Assembly: GCF_000355905.1 (NCBI RefSeq)
Contig: NZ_APLF01000004.1
Coordinates: forward strand, 124,001-188,000
Source of the DNA: Psychroflexus gondwanensis ACAM 44
GTDB taxonomy: Bacteria; Bacteroidota; Bacteroidia; Flavobacteriales; Flavobacteriaceae
Length of the DNA stretch: 64,000 nt
Reading direction: 5' to 3'
The translations under genes were made by a program, and so were the position numbers. Under the pieces are notes generated by a model, which ran no database searches, was not told the DNA's origin, and saw only the letters and a program-made list of their open reading frames with translations. Positions 18,266 through 26,494 of this stretch are shown here, in pieces (the stretch's first letter is position 1; every line of letters starts with the position of its first letter).

Positions 18266-18790
18266 TCAAAATTGAATGGCAAAGTAAAGACCATGATGAG
18301 TTGTCGAGACAGGAATAATTTTAGAAACAATCTTTATAAATGGAAGGCCGTTCTTCAGTTTTAATAACTCTGGTTGCGATGACTCACCAAATTCCATTCT
18401 CAAGTTTTGTAGAAGTTCTTCCATTGAATTGGCGATAAGTGATCGAGTAAACGTTGAATAAGAGACACTACTATAAATATAATTCTCGCTATTAAAGGTG
18501 GTTGTTTTAACAGAGTTTCCCTCGAAATGAACCAAACCGTTTTCTAAATCAATAAGTTCACAATAAAATGCAAAAGGGTTGAAAATTGACTTAAAATTAA
18601 GTTCTCGCTGAAAGGCTTTATAGGCACTTTCTTTCATAGTCCAAAGCCGCCAAAACCTTTGTTCAGGGTTTGGACTTGATAAAACTAAATTTTGTTCATT
18701 TTGAGAAAGTACCTTTTCCATATACCTAGGTCTGAAGATATTTGAATCGGTTTTAGCTTTCTTTAGGTCTACAATGTCATTTCCAATCAC
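18266..18790 (-). CDS. 4'-phosphopantetheinyl transferase
   Basis: This short (174-residue) transferase moves phosphopantetheine from CoA onto a carrier-protein serine. MIGNDIVDL at the start and WRLWTMKESAYKAF (47-60) hold the Mg-binding Asp and the Glu/Lys of the AcpS/Sfp superfamily. It overlaps the stop of the adjacent acyl carrier protein gene by four bases, so its likely substrate is that carrier. It is the last gene of the type III PKS operon. It could also serve other carriers, but the overlap favours a dedicated role. Confidence 0.88.
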   Translation of the reverse strand: MIGNDIVDLKKAKTDSNIFRPRYMEKVLSQNEQNLVLSSPNPEQRFWRLWTMKESAYKAFQRELNFKSIFNPFAFYCELIDLENGLVHFEGNSVKTTTFNSENYIYSSVSYSTFTRSLIANSMEELLQNLRMEFGESSQPELLKLKNGLPFIKIVSKIIPVSTTHHGLYFAIQF

Positions 18791-19041
18791 TTACTTTTAA
18801 GTTTCTTTTGAATCACATTGACAGTCGCTTCTACGCTAATCATTTTTTCCATGTCGTCATTTTCAATCCGGATATCGAATTCATCTTCCACGTCTAGCAC
18901 TACATCCACTAAGTTCGCTGAATTGATTTGCAAATCGTTTATAAAATCGGATTTGGATGTCAAATTATCGAAATTTTCTTGATGATTGACATAAGGTTGA
19001 ACGATAACCTTCAATTTATCCTGTATTGCTTCAGCAGTCAT
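18787..19041 (-). CDS. Acyl carrier protein of the type III PKS operon
   Basis: The 84-residue acidic protein has the four-helix ACP plan. The attachment site is in DLQINSANLVD with Ser41, a variant of the usual DSLD. EDEFDIRIENDDMEKM forms the recognition helix. It is coupled to its phosphopantetheinyl transferase by a four-base overlap and lies downstream of the ketosynthase, dehydratase and reductase genes, so it should carry the growing acyl chain of that pathway. It is not the housekeeping AcpP, whose site is normally DSLD. Confidence 0.87.
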   Translation of the reverse strand: MTAEAIQDKLKVIVQPYVNHQENFDNLTSKSDFINDLQINSANLVDVVLDVEDEFDIRIENDDMEKMISVEATVNVIQKKLKSK

Positions 19042-19238
19042 ATGATCTTTTTGGAAGCAATTTACAAATTAGTTTTCGTAAATCAAGGATATGGGGAGAA
19101 GCCCATAAGGTTTATAGTTGAAGACTGATTTTGGAATTTCAAGGCAAACCTCTAGCAATTACACTTACAATAAGAGATTAAATCAGAAACCATCAAGCCA
19201 CTACAGTTGATATTCAGATTAAAAAGAAGAGATTACAT
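19042..19238. other. Intergenic gap inside the PKS operon
   Basis: This 197-base stretch between the small membrane protein gene and the ACP gene holds no convincing ORF or strong stem-loop. It may contain an internal promoter for the ACP-transferase pair; I could not identify one. Confidence 0.4.
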
Positions 19239-19469
19239 TTATTTTTTAGAACTCAGTTTTAACTTACACCTAAAACTTTCAAAAAGAAAGTTCACTCCTG
19301 TCATAATAGCTATAAGCGATAGTGTTCCTGCTAGAACCCACTTCCAAGTTTCGGCATCACTATGTTTCATAAAGCCACTTTCCACGAGTGCCGAGAGTCC
19401 AAAACCTAGTAATCCCGTTCCTAACCCACCAAATATCCAAAACCGTTTTTTAAGCTGAGTTGTCTCCAT
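19239..19469 (-). CDS. Small two-helix membrane protein in the PKS operon
   Basis: The 76-residue protein has two membrane segments (about 11-31 and 43-64) with a short loop containing SGFMKHSDAETWKW. The start lies 20 bases inside the end of the ketosynthase gene, so it is translated in the same operon. I do not recognise the family. A role in anchoring or exporting the lipid product is possible but is only a guess from position. Confidence 0.7.
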   Translation of the reverse strand: METTQLKKRFWIFGGLGTGLLGFGLSALVESGFMKHSDAETWKWVLAGTLSLIAIMTGVNFLFESFRCKLKLSSKK

Positions 19470-20736
19470 TACTGTATTTTTTCAAAATTACACAAGCGTT
19501 CACATCGCCAAAACCAAAACTAGCTTTAGCGATAATATTCAAGTTCTTTTTTAGTAAAGTCCTAGGGATTTTCTCCTTATCGACTATCTTCAAAATATTT
19601 GGATGTATAGTGTCGCAATTCAAATTTGGAAATATAAAGCCTTGGGATAATTCCAAAATAGAACTCACGAGTTCTACACTTCCTGCTGCGGCCAAGGCGT
19701 GTCCAACATGACTTTTTAAAGAATTGATGTAAGGGAAGTTTTTTCCGGATTTTTGTAAGGCTTCAGACCAATTCTGCACTTCAGTAGCATCCATAGCGGT
19801 AGCGGTAAGGTGAGCATTAATAAGGTCTATATCTTCTGAATTTACTCCTGCCTCTACTAAAGCTTTTGAAATACAACTTTTAACTGCTGAAGAATTAGGC
19901 GCGGTCATACTCCCCTGTTCTCTTTGCCCTCCAGAATTGATACAACCTCCTAAAACTTCAGCATAAATGGGGGCTTCTCTTTCTAGAGCAGATTCCAAAC
20001 TTTCTATAAGCATGGCTCCTGCGCCGCTGGAAGGCACAAAACCAGCTGCAGATTCGCTCATAGGCTTCGAAGCTTCCTCTGGCCTATCATTGTACTGATG
20101 CGGTAAAATACGGAGAGCATCAAAACCACCCCACACATAAGGTCCAGAGTCACTACAACTCCCGACTAACATTCGTTTAGCCTTCCCTGAAGAAATACGG
20201 TCATACCCCATTAGCAAAGCTTCTGTTCCTGTGGTGCAGGCGGAGGAATTGGTGGTAACTTGATTGCCACAGCCTAACTTACCTCCCAGAAAAGCACTTA
20301 TCCCGCTAGCCATTGTTTGCAGAACACTGGTACTTCCCAAGCGTCGGACTTGCTTTTGGTCTATACGGTGAAAGGCTTCTCTCAACTTATCTACACCTAA
20401 AACTCCAGTCCCAAAGATAATTCCTGAGTCTGGATCGACCTCCTCCGTAATGTCCAAACCAGCATCGGCCCAAGCTTCTTGACCAGCAATTCCTCCATAA
20501 ATAAGTCCCGTAGCTAATAAACCCCTTTGCTCCAAAGCGGTAAAATAGGTATCCATAAGCTCTTGAGAAATCTCAGGAATTCCTCCAATCTGACAACTAA
20601 ATTTCAACTCTTTTAAATTTGAATGAAACTGAATTCCACTTTTACCAGATTTTATAGCATCCGTAAAAGGGGAAACCCCAACAGCATTGGATGCCACAAC
20701 TCCTAAACCCGTAATCACTACTCTTTGTGTCTTCAT
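19450..20736 (-). CDS. Beta-ketoacyl-ACP synthase (FabF-like) of the PKS operon
   Basis: The 428-residue condensing enzyme has an intact Cys-His-His triad: Cys167 in TNSSACTTGT, His309 in NAHLTAT and His346 in SHVGHALAAAG. It elongates acyl-ACP with malonyl-ACP. In FabF the first His motif is normally NAHGT; here it is NAHLT, so it belongs to a divergent branch such as those found in Bacteroidota lipid and pigment clusters. It sits two bases after the dehydratase gene and overlaps the next gene. The likely job is making a special acyl starter for the type III PKS. Confidence 0.9.
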   Translation of the reverse strand: MKTQRVVITGLGVVASNAVGVSPFTDAIKSGKSGIQFHSNLKELKFSCQIGGIPEISQELMDTYFTALEQRGLLATGLIYGGIAGQEAWADAGLDITEEVDPDSGIIFGTGVLGVDKLREAFHRIDQKQVRRLGSTSVLQTMASGISAFLGGKLGCGNQVTTNSSACTTGTEALLMGYDRISSGKAKRMLVGSCSDSGPYVWGGFDALRILPHQYNDRPEEASKPMSESAAGFVPSSGAGAMLIESLESALEREAPIYAEVLGGCINSGGQREQGSMTAPNSSAVKSCISKALVEAGVNSEDIDLINAHLTATAMDATEVQNWSEALQKSGKNFPYINSLKSHVGHALAAAGSVELVSSILELSQGFIFPNLNCDTIHPNILKIVDKEKIPRTLLKKNLNIIAKASFGFGDVNACVILKKYSNGDNSA

Positions 20737-20738
20737 AA

Positions 20739-21176
20739 TTAAATTAAAATAACACCTGCGATGTCTCCTCTTAAAATTAAGTCTCCATTGATATTAAACA
20801 TTTTAACCGATGACTTCAACTTATTAAATCTAAAATAAATCTTCTCTGCTTCAATGATGACTTTTTCATCGGGCAAAATGGGTTTTAGAAATTCTATGTT
20901 GGTGCTGGTCATTGCAAGTCGAATCTTCCCTATGTCTGAATTCTTATCTTGAGAAAGTATGAAAAGTCCTAAACTAGCTAAGCCAATCTGAGCAGCACAT
21001 TCGGTGAGAATTACTCCTGGAGTAATGGGATGATCTTTAAAATGCCCTTTATAAAACCAAGAGGAGGCTTTGAAAGTGTAACTGCCTTTTATAAAATCTT
21101 CAGAGACGTCTTCAATTGTATCGACAAACAAAAAAGGGTGTTGATAAGGAAGTTGAGAGATAAGTTTGTTTTTCAA
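20739..21176 (-). CDS. 3-hydroxyacyl-ACP dehydratase (FabZ-like)
   Basis: This 145-residue hotdog protein has catalytic His45 in YKGHFKDHPITPGV and Glu59 in ILTECAAQ, the pattern of FabZ/FabA dehydratases. HPFLFVDTI at 13-21 is also typical. It removes water from 3-hydroxyacyl-ACP. Position between an enoyl reductase gene and a ketosynthase gene makes a dedicated role in the cluster's acyl chain likely. Housekeeping FabZ in Bacteroidota is usually fused to LpxC, so this is a second copy. Confidence 0.88.
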   Translation of the reverse strand: MKNKLISQLPYQHPFLFVDTIEDVSEDFIKGSYTFKASSWFYKGHFKDHPITPGVILTECAAQIGLASLGLFILSQDKNSDIGKIRLAMTSTNIEFLKPILPDEKVIIEAEKIYFRFNKLKSSVKMFNINGDLILRGDIAGVILI

Positions 21177-21244
21177 TAGATTTTAGTTTTGAATATTAAA
21201 ATTACACAGATAATTTAAAACTCCTATTCTACAATGCAAAGTTA

Positions 21245-22027
21245 TTACAAGCTCTCCCCGCCGTCTGCTTTGATGACGGTTCCATTAATCCAATTAGACT
21301 CCTCTAAACTCAGCAAATAGACTACATTGGCAACATCTTCTGGCGTAGTTAAGCGTTTAAAAGGATTTCGTATAATAGCTGAATTTTTTAAAACGTCATG
21401 CCCAGGTATCATTTTAAAAGACTGAGTTTCGACCATTCCAGCTTGAATGCAATTCGCTGTTATTTTAAACTCAGCAAACTCTACTGCCATATACTTCATG
21501 AGCGTTTCTAAACTGGTTTTGGCTACTGAAACGGCAGCATAATGCTTCCACACGCGTTGATTCCCTTCGCTAGTAAAGGCTAATAATTTTGACTGTTCGG
21601 CAAACAATCTGGCCTCAAGGATTGCTTTGGACCAGTCGTAAAAACTATAGGCCATAGCATTGGCGGTGATTTGCAAATCCATCTGATTGAGAGGTGAATC
21701 TCCTGTCATCGCCTTCAAATTTCCTTTAGCGATGCTATGCAAAAGCAGTTTTATCTTACCAGATTCCCCTAGAAGTTTTGGGAGTTCAGTGATAAATTCG
21801 TTTCTCTTTTCTGAATTTATCGCGTCAAAATTAAAGGTTTTCAATTCTACACCACACTGCTTAATCTCTTCAAATCTAGCTTCGATTTCTTGAAAATCAC
21901 TTCGCCTATCTCTATGAATGATAAGTAAATTCCAACCCTGCTGAGCTAACTTTAAGGCTGAAGCATACCCCAAACCTTGACTTCCCCCAAGGATTAAAGC
22001 ATAATTGTGTTGAGATGACTGTGGCAT
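21245..22027 (-). CDS. Enoyl-ACP reductase-like SDR (FabL-like)
   Basis: The 260-residue short-chain dehydrogenase has the nucleotide site GGSQGLG (14-20) and a catalytic Tyr163-X6-Lys170 spacing (YAAVSVAK). Ordinary ketoreductases use Tyr-X3-Lys; the six-residue spacing is that of enoyl-ACP reductases FabI and FabL, and the C-terminal half (VAKTSLETLMKYMAVE, ADGGESL) aligns best with FabL. It would reduce the enoyl-ACP made by the neighbouring dehydratase. No separate ketoreductase is present in the operon, so FabG from the cell probably supplies that step. Confidence 0.82.
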   Translation of the reverse strand: MPQSSQHNYALILGGSQGLGYASALKLAQQGWNLLIIHRDRRSDFQEIEARFEEIKQCGVELKTFNFDAINSEKRNEFITELPKLLGESGKIKLLLHSIAKGNLKAMTGDSPLNQMDLQITANAMAYSFYDWSKAILEARLFAEQSKLLAFTSEGNQRVWKHYAAVSVAKTSLETLMKYMAVEFAEFKITANCIQAGMVETQSFKMIPGHDVLKNSAIIRNPFKRLTTPEDVANVVYLLSLEESNWINGTVIKADGGESL

Positions 22028-22077
22028 AGGTATCCAATTATAAATGAGTTCATATCAAATTCAGAAGAAAATTTACT

Positions 22078-23130
22078 TTACCATTGAAGCAAAATTCTTT
22101 GTGCAGAAAATCCAGGCCCAAAACTTAGCATTAGTCCCTTTTCTCCTTTTTTCATATCTTTCTTTAGCATTCTTTCTAAAACATAGAGAACTGTAGCACT
22201 ACTCATATTCCCAAAAAGCCGAAGCACTTCTTTGGTATCATCTATGTTTTTGCCCATAGCACCAAACAAAGCTTCTACTGTATTAATTATTTTCTTGCCG
22301 CCGGGATGAAAAATAAGATGATTGATGTCTTCTATTTTTGTATCGTTAGCTTTAAGAAAAGGGTGAATAATATCTGGAAAATGATCGCTTATTTTTTCTG
22401 GTACATCTATATCTAAGATCATTTTTAGACCAGAATTAGTCAAGTCGAAACCCATCATATGGGTATCGTTATAAAAATGATACATAGATTCATCTATGAT
22501 TTCCGGACCTTTACAAGCCTCTTCTGAAGACATGAGCACACAGGCAGAACCATCGCCAAAGATGGCAGAACTTACCATATTGGCCATAGACAAGTCATTG
22601 AGTTGAAACGTGGCAGTTGGCGCTTCAAAAGATACAATAGCAGCTCTCTTATTGGGATTGGCTTGCAGAAATTGCTTGGCATAAATCATTCCCGAAATTC
22701 CAGCGGCACAACCCATCTCGGTTACGGGAAGTCTTACGATATCTTGCCGTAATTCCAAATCATTAATCAAGTAGGCATCTAAGGATGGGATCATAATCCC
22801 AGTGCAGCTTACTGTAATGATATAGTCCAAACTTTCTGGCGACCAGTCGGCTTGTTTTAAGGCCTTTTCTAAAACCTTTTTACCAAGTTTCTTCGCTTCA
22901 CGCACGTAGATTCTATTTTTATCCTCAAAAGAAGTCGCTATAAAAACCTCTTCAGGATTCATGATCGAGTAGCGTTTATCTACTTGAGCGCCTTCAAATA
23001 TTTTGATGACCTTTCGTTGAAATCTTTCGTCTTCATCTGCCAACCAAGTCTCTACAAAAGGAATAATATCTTTTGTTTCCTTAAAATATTCTGGATTCTG
23101 GGTAGCAACCGTTTCTATCTTAACACTCAT
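22078..23130 (-). CDS. Type III polyketide synthase (chalcone synthase-like)
   Basis: The 350-residue enzyme has the type III PKS triad: Cys141 in EMGCAAGI, His275 in FHPGGKK and Asn308 in FGNMSSATV. SCTGIMIPSLD (108-118) and GDGSACVL (192-199) are also conserved. Such enzymes extend an acyl starter with malonyl-CoA and cyclise to alkylresorcinols, alkylpyrones or phloroglucinols. A methyltransferase gene overlaps its start by four bases and a flavoprotein lies before that, as in the Streptomyces srs phenolic lipid operon. The product here cannot be read from sequence. Confidence 0.94.
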   Translation of the reverse strand: MSVKIETVATQNPEYFKETKDIIPFVETWLADEDERFQRKVIKIFEGAQVDKRYSIMNPEEVFIATSFEDKNRIYVREAKKLGKKVLEKALKQADWSPESLDYIITVSCTGIMIPSLDAYLINDLELRQDIVRLPVTEMGCAAGISGMIYAKQFLQANPNKRAAIVSFEAPTATFQLNDLSMANMVSSAIFGDGSACVLMSSEEACKGPEIIDESMYHFYNDTHMMGFDLTNSGLKMILDIDVPEKISDHFPDIIHPFLKANDTKIEDINHLIFHPGGKKIINTVEALFGAMGKNIDDTKEVLRLFGNMSSATVLYVLERMLKKDMKKGEKGLMLSFGPGFSAQRILLQW

Positions 23131-23837
23131 GAGCTATAAATAATCCACTGGTATCGGAAAGCCCAATACCATTTGATGTGGTGTTTTAGGTTTAAATTTT
23201 TGGCGTAAGTTTCAAAATCTTTTGCCTTAAAGCCTCTTAAGATGGAGGTTAATCCATCTTTCCTTGCAATATCTGAATTTACAAAGACTAGACAATAGAG
23301 TTTAAAAAGTTGATAGGCTAATTTATGTCTATGTAAATCGTTAATAAGCACGCCGTATTTTGTTTTTTTTTCAAGTACGGGGAGCAGTTTTTCTATAAAT
23401 TGATCTTCAAAATGATGAAGAGTTAAGCAGCACGTGATAATATCAGCTTGGAAATACTCAAAGTCCTCACTAAACACATCAATGACCCGATAAGAGATAT
23501 TCTTATAATCTACAGACAATTCTCTTGCAATCTCAATAGTATGTGGATTGGCATCTATGCCTATAAGTTGAAGGTTGAAATCTTGTGATTTTGCCCATTT
23601 GGAAATATGGCGTAAAGCATCTCCACTTCCACAGCCTAGATCCGCTATGACTAAATGTTTTTGATTTCTATCTTTCAGTAATGTTTTAATTCCCTCAATA
23701 GTTGCTCTGTGTCCCCCAAGTTGTGTATTGATTCTATCTATTGTAGCAAGGACGTGCTTAAGATCTTCTCCCTTAAAATCGAAACCATCCATGATTTCTT
23801 CTTGCTTACTTCTTTTTTTGGTTGAAATAGTACTCAT
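23127..23837 (-). CDS. Class I SAM methyltransferase of the PKS operon
   Basis: The 236-residue protein has the SAM motif DLGCGSG at 66-72, an acidic residue after strand 2 (GIDANPHTIE) and CCLTLHHFED in the motif region after strand 4. This matches UbiE/Coq5-like small-molecule methyltransferases. The start at 23837 is fixed by an ATGA overlap with the flavoprotein gene before it; an open frame extends further upstream inside that gene but has no support. Likely substrate is the phenolic or pyrone hydroxyl made by the type III PKS. Confidence 0.88.
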   Translation of the reverse strand: MSTISTKKRSKQEEIMDGFDFKGEDLKHVLATIDRINTQLGGHRATIEGIKTLLKDRNQKHLVIADLGCGSGDALRHISKWAKSQDFNLQLIGIDANPHTIEIARELSVDYKNISYRVIDVFSEDFEYFQADIITCCLTLHHFEDQFIEKLLPVLEKKTKYGVLINDLHRHKLAYQLFKLYCLVFVNSDIARKDGLTSILRGFKAKDFETYAKNLNLKHHIKWYWAFRYQWIIYSS

Positions 23838-24949
23838 TGAATTGGCTTTCCGTGGGTTTGCTGAATCATTTTTTTTAGCAAAAAGGGTGATTTTAAAACC
23901 ATCCACATTCCATAACGGGTGAGTTGAGGTTGCAATAATATCTTTTGAAAAATAGACCCGAAAATAAGTCTTTTTTGAAAGGTTTTCTTCCAAATACGCG
24001 AATAATTCGCTTCCAGTTTATCTCGATCTTTATGTTCGAAATAGCTCTTTATTTCATTAGAAACTAACTTGGCAGAATGTATAGCCATTGCCATACCATT
24101 TCCACACAAAGGATGAATGAGCCCTGCAGAATCTCCTGCCATAAGCATATGCTGTTCTACAGCCTTTTTATTTTGAAAAGAGACTTGAGAAATGGCTAGA
24201 TGCTTTTCGAAATCCATTTCAGAATTCTCTAAAAAAGATTTCAGATAGGGGTTTTGCGATAAGATTTTCTGGTTAAAATCTTCAATTGATTTTGCTTTTT
24301 TAAAGGTATCGTAATGAGCGAGATAACAAAAATTGACTGACCCAGTTTCTGTTTTTGATAATCCACAATACCCGCCCTCAAAATTATGCAATTGAACTAA
24401 ACCTTCAGGAAAATCAGTTGATGTATAGTGAGCTTTTATCCCAATCCAAGGGGTTTTTTGAGTAATGAAAGATCTATCCATCTTTTTATCTATGTTGGAG
24501 CGCTTCCCATAACTCCCAATCGCTAGGATAGACATAAAGGTTTGTTGTGCAGTTTTGATAATAAAGCGGTCATCGATAAATTCAATATCAGTTACCGTTT
24601 CAAAAACGAAATCAACTCCATTGGCTTTCGCTTTTTTAAACAAGAGATGATCGAAAGCATACCTTGAAATACCAAAGCCTCCGAGTGGTAGTTTTATTTC
24701 AACAAGTTGGCCTTTTCTGTCGCTCAATTGAAGGCGGTTAATATGATCTGGCGGAGTCGTTTCAAAGTTGACTCCCAAGCGATTTAAGTAGGGAAGCACT
24801 TCGTTGGAAACATATTCTCCACAAACTTTATGTTTTGGATAGTTGTCTTTTTCTACGAGCAGAACTCGCAAACCATCCTTAGATAAATCTATTGCAGAGG
24901 TGAGCCCCGCAAGACCACCACCAACTATAATGACATCATATATGTTCAT
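23834..24949 (-). CDS. FAD-dependent oxidoreductase, geranylgeranyl-reductase/hydroxylase type
   Basis: The 371-residue flavoprotein starts with a Rossmann motif (IIVGGGLAGL, 7-16), has KVCGEYVS (41-48) and the second FAD motif MAGDSAGLIHP (270-280) with CGNGMAMA after it. It fits the p-hydroxybenzoate hydroxylase fold group that includes geranylgeranyl reductases and phenol hydroxylases. First gene of the operon, it could hydroxylate the ring made by the type III PKS, as SrsC does in Streptomyces. A reductase role on an isoprenoid or acyl chain is the alternative. Confidence 0.87.
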   Translation of the reverse strand: MNIYDVIIVGGGLAGLTSAIDLSKDGLRVLLVEKDNYPKHKVCGEYVSNEVLPYLNRLGVNFETTPPDHINRLQLSDRKGQLVEIKLPLGGFGISRYAFDHLLFKKAKANGVDFVFETVTDIEFIDDRFIIKTAQQTFMSILAIGSYGKRSNIDKKMDRSFITQKTPWIGIKAHYTSTDFPEGLVQLHNFEGGYCGLSKTETGSVNFCYLAHYDTFKKAKSIEDFNQKILSQNPYLKSFLENSEMDFEKHLAISQVSFQNKKAVEQHMLMAGDSAGLIHPLCGNGMAMAIHSAKLVSNEIKSYFEHKDRDKLEANYSRIWKKTFQKRLIFGSIFQKILLQPQLTRYGMWMVLKSPFLLKKMIQQTHGKPIQ

Positions 24950-24970
24950 TCTTGAAATTTAGGCATAAAA

Positions 24971-24997
24971 AAAATCCTAAAGTTGATTTAGGATTTT
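24971..24997 (-). terminator. Rho-independent terminator after the OmpA gene
   Basis: Arms AAAATCCTAAA and TTTAGGATTTT with a five-base loop; read on the minus strand the stem is followed by a run of eight T. It lies between the OmpA-lipoprotein stop and the flavoprotein start, so it closes the upstream transcript before the PKS operon. Confidence 0.85.
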
Positions 24998-25015
24998 CTT
25001 GTGACTTCTTAAAGC

Positions 25016-25711
25016 TTATTGAGCTTTTTGTCTTGCTTCATCTTTTAACTCTTCACTGGCTACAATGGCGAGTTCTACTCTTCGATTTTTAGACCGACCT
25101 TCTGGAGTAGTATTATCAAACTTAGGCTGCTCTTCTCCATACCAATTGGTATTGATCCTTGAAGTAGATATCCCATTACTACTTAAGTAGTCGGTGACTG
25201 ATTGAGCTCTTCTTTTGGATAAGTCCATATTATAAGAATCACTCCCTGTAGAATCGGTATGGCCTTCTACAATAATATTTGTTTTAGGATACTTTTGAAA
25301 AATGCCGATCAATTTCAAAAGAGAAATTTCAGATTCCCCAGCAATATTAGATTTTTCAGTAGCAAAATAGACCCCTGAATTTTCGTCGAAAGTCACATTA
25401 ATTCCTTCTCCTACTCTTGTGACTTCTGCTCCAGGTATTTCTTGATCAATATCTTTAGCTTGCTTGTCCATTCTATTACCGATATAAGCACCAGCAGCGC
25501 CACCAACAACCCCTCCTATAATAGCGCCAAGAACAGAATTATCACCGTCTCCTGTGTTATTACCAATAACTCCGCCAATTACAGCTCCACCGGCAGCTCC
25601 TGCAGCTCCACCTCTTTGAGTCTTATTAGTATTTTTAACCGCTTCACAAGAGCTAAATAAAAAAGCAATGGCTAATAATAGTCCTAGTATTTTGTTTGTT
25701 TTTAATTTCAT
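25016..25711 (-). CDS. OmpA-family lipoprotein with glycine zipper
   Basis: The 231-residue protein has a lipobox (FSSC, Cys22), a glycine-zipper segment (about 34-82, GAAGGAVIGGVIG and GAIIGGVVGGAAGAYIG) and a C-terminal OmpA domain (about 108-218) with VEGHTDSTGS and NRRVELAI, the peptidoglycan-binding pattern. It should tether the outer membrane to the cell wall. It follows the lipocalin lipoprotein gene by three bases on the same strand and is closed by a strong terminator. Confidence 0.92.
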   Translation of the reverse strand: MKLKTNKILGLLLAIAFLFSSCEAVKNTNKTQRGGAAGAAGGAVIGGVIGNNTGDGDNSVLGAIIGGVVGGAAGAYIGNRMDKQAKDIDQEIPGAEVTRVGEGINVTFDENSGVYFATEKSNIAGESEISLLKLIGIFQKYPKTNIIVEGHTDSTGSDSYNMDLSKRRAQSVTDYLSSNGISTSRINTNWYGEEQPKFDNTTPEGRSKNRRVELAIVASEELKDEARQKAQ

Positions 25712-25714
25712 AAT

Positions 25715-26188
25715 TTATTGTTTTACAAATGTCATTTCAATAATGACTTCTTTATTTTCTAAGGTAACTTTTTGTTGCCACACCATTTGGTCTTCTAACA
25801 AAGATTTAATGCTTACTCTACTCCCTTCATCCACCGCTTTAGCCTTTTGGTTTGTGGTGATTTTGAATAACATTTCTGGGGTAGAACTCTCAACAGTTTG
25901 TTTATCGATATACCACACGAAATTCTGTTCTTGTTTATCACATGCATTGCCGTCCAAAATAAAATCGCCTGTTGCGTTATTTGAAACGAAACTCCATTGT
26001 GAATTTTCAAAACAAGTGACTTCTGCTAAATTGAAAATAGCAGTATCAAAAAATCCAGATGAATTGGGGAAGCTAACTTCTTCTAAAACCCAATCTCCTT
26101 TCAATTGTCTTTCAACTTTGTTTGCTAAATAAGCAGAGCCACATGAGGTTAGTAGCAGCGACAAAGCAATAATCGTAATATATTTCAT
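25715..26188 (-). CDS. Lipocalin-like lipoprotein
   Basis: The 157-residue protein has a leader and lipobox LTSC (Cys16), then KGDWVLEEVSFPN (about 30-42), the start of a lipocalin-like beta barrel common in flavobacterial lipoproteins. ECFENSQWSF and WYIDKQTVE-type strands follow. Its ligand is unknown. The gene directly precedes the OmpA lipoprotein gene, so the pair probably serves envelope maintenance. Confidence 0.75.
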   Translation of the reverse strand: MKYITIIALSLLLTSCGSAYLANKVERQLKGDWVLEEVSFPNSSGFFDTAIFNLAEVTCFENSQWSFVSNNATGDFILDGNACDKQEQNFVWYIDKQTVESSTPEMLFKITTNQKAKAVDEGSRVSIKSLLEDQMVWQQKVTLENKEVIIEMTFVKQ

Positions 26189-26221
26189 AAGTTATTTAAT
26201 TAATTCAAAAATGTAATAAAA

Positions 26222-26259
26222 AAATCCATAAGCCATTTTAAAAACAAACTTATGGATTT
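26222..26259 (-). terminator. Terminator after DUF1328 gene
   Basis: AAATCCATAAG (26222-26232) pairs with CTTATGGATTT (26249-26259). On the minus strand the stem leads into a T-rich stretch. It follows the DUF1328 stop by 15 bases. Confidence 0.7.
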
Positions 26260-26273
26260 AAACTAGATATTGA

Positions 26274-26435
26274 TTACTTCCTAAATAATCTTCCAATAAT
26301 GGAAATAACAAATAAGACTATAAAAATGTAAAAAATGATTTTGGCAATTTCAGCGGCGCCTTCCGCAATTCCTCCAAAGCCAAGCACAGCAGCTATAAGT
26401 GCAATAACTAGAAAGGCAATAATCCATCGTATCAT
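26274..26435 (-). CDS. DUF1328 small membrane protein
   Basis: This 53-residue hydrophobic protein starts [20 protein letters not shown] and continues [16 protein letters not shown], the signature of the DUF1328/YtjA family: two membrane helices joined by a short GIA(E/G)GAAxIAK turn. Such genes are often stress-induced in other bacteria, but no function is established. It lies between the E1 gene and the lipocalin gene on the same strand with its own terminator. Confidence 0.88.
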   Translation of the reverse strand: MIRWIIAFLVIALIAAVLGFGGIAEGAAEIAKIIFYIFIVLFVISIIGRLFRK

Positions 26436-26494
26436 AATTTAAGGTTTTTGGTTGGTCTATCAATATAATAAAAAATTATGACGTTAGGATTATT

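Noticed and set aside
23838-23993. Longer N-terminus for the PKS-operon methyltransferase.
   Set aside because: It lies inside the flavoprotein gene in another frame; the ATGA overlap at 23834-23837 gives the natural start.
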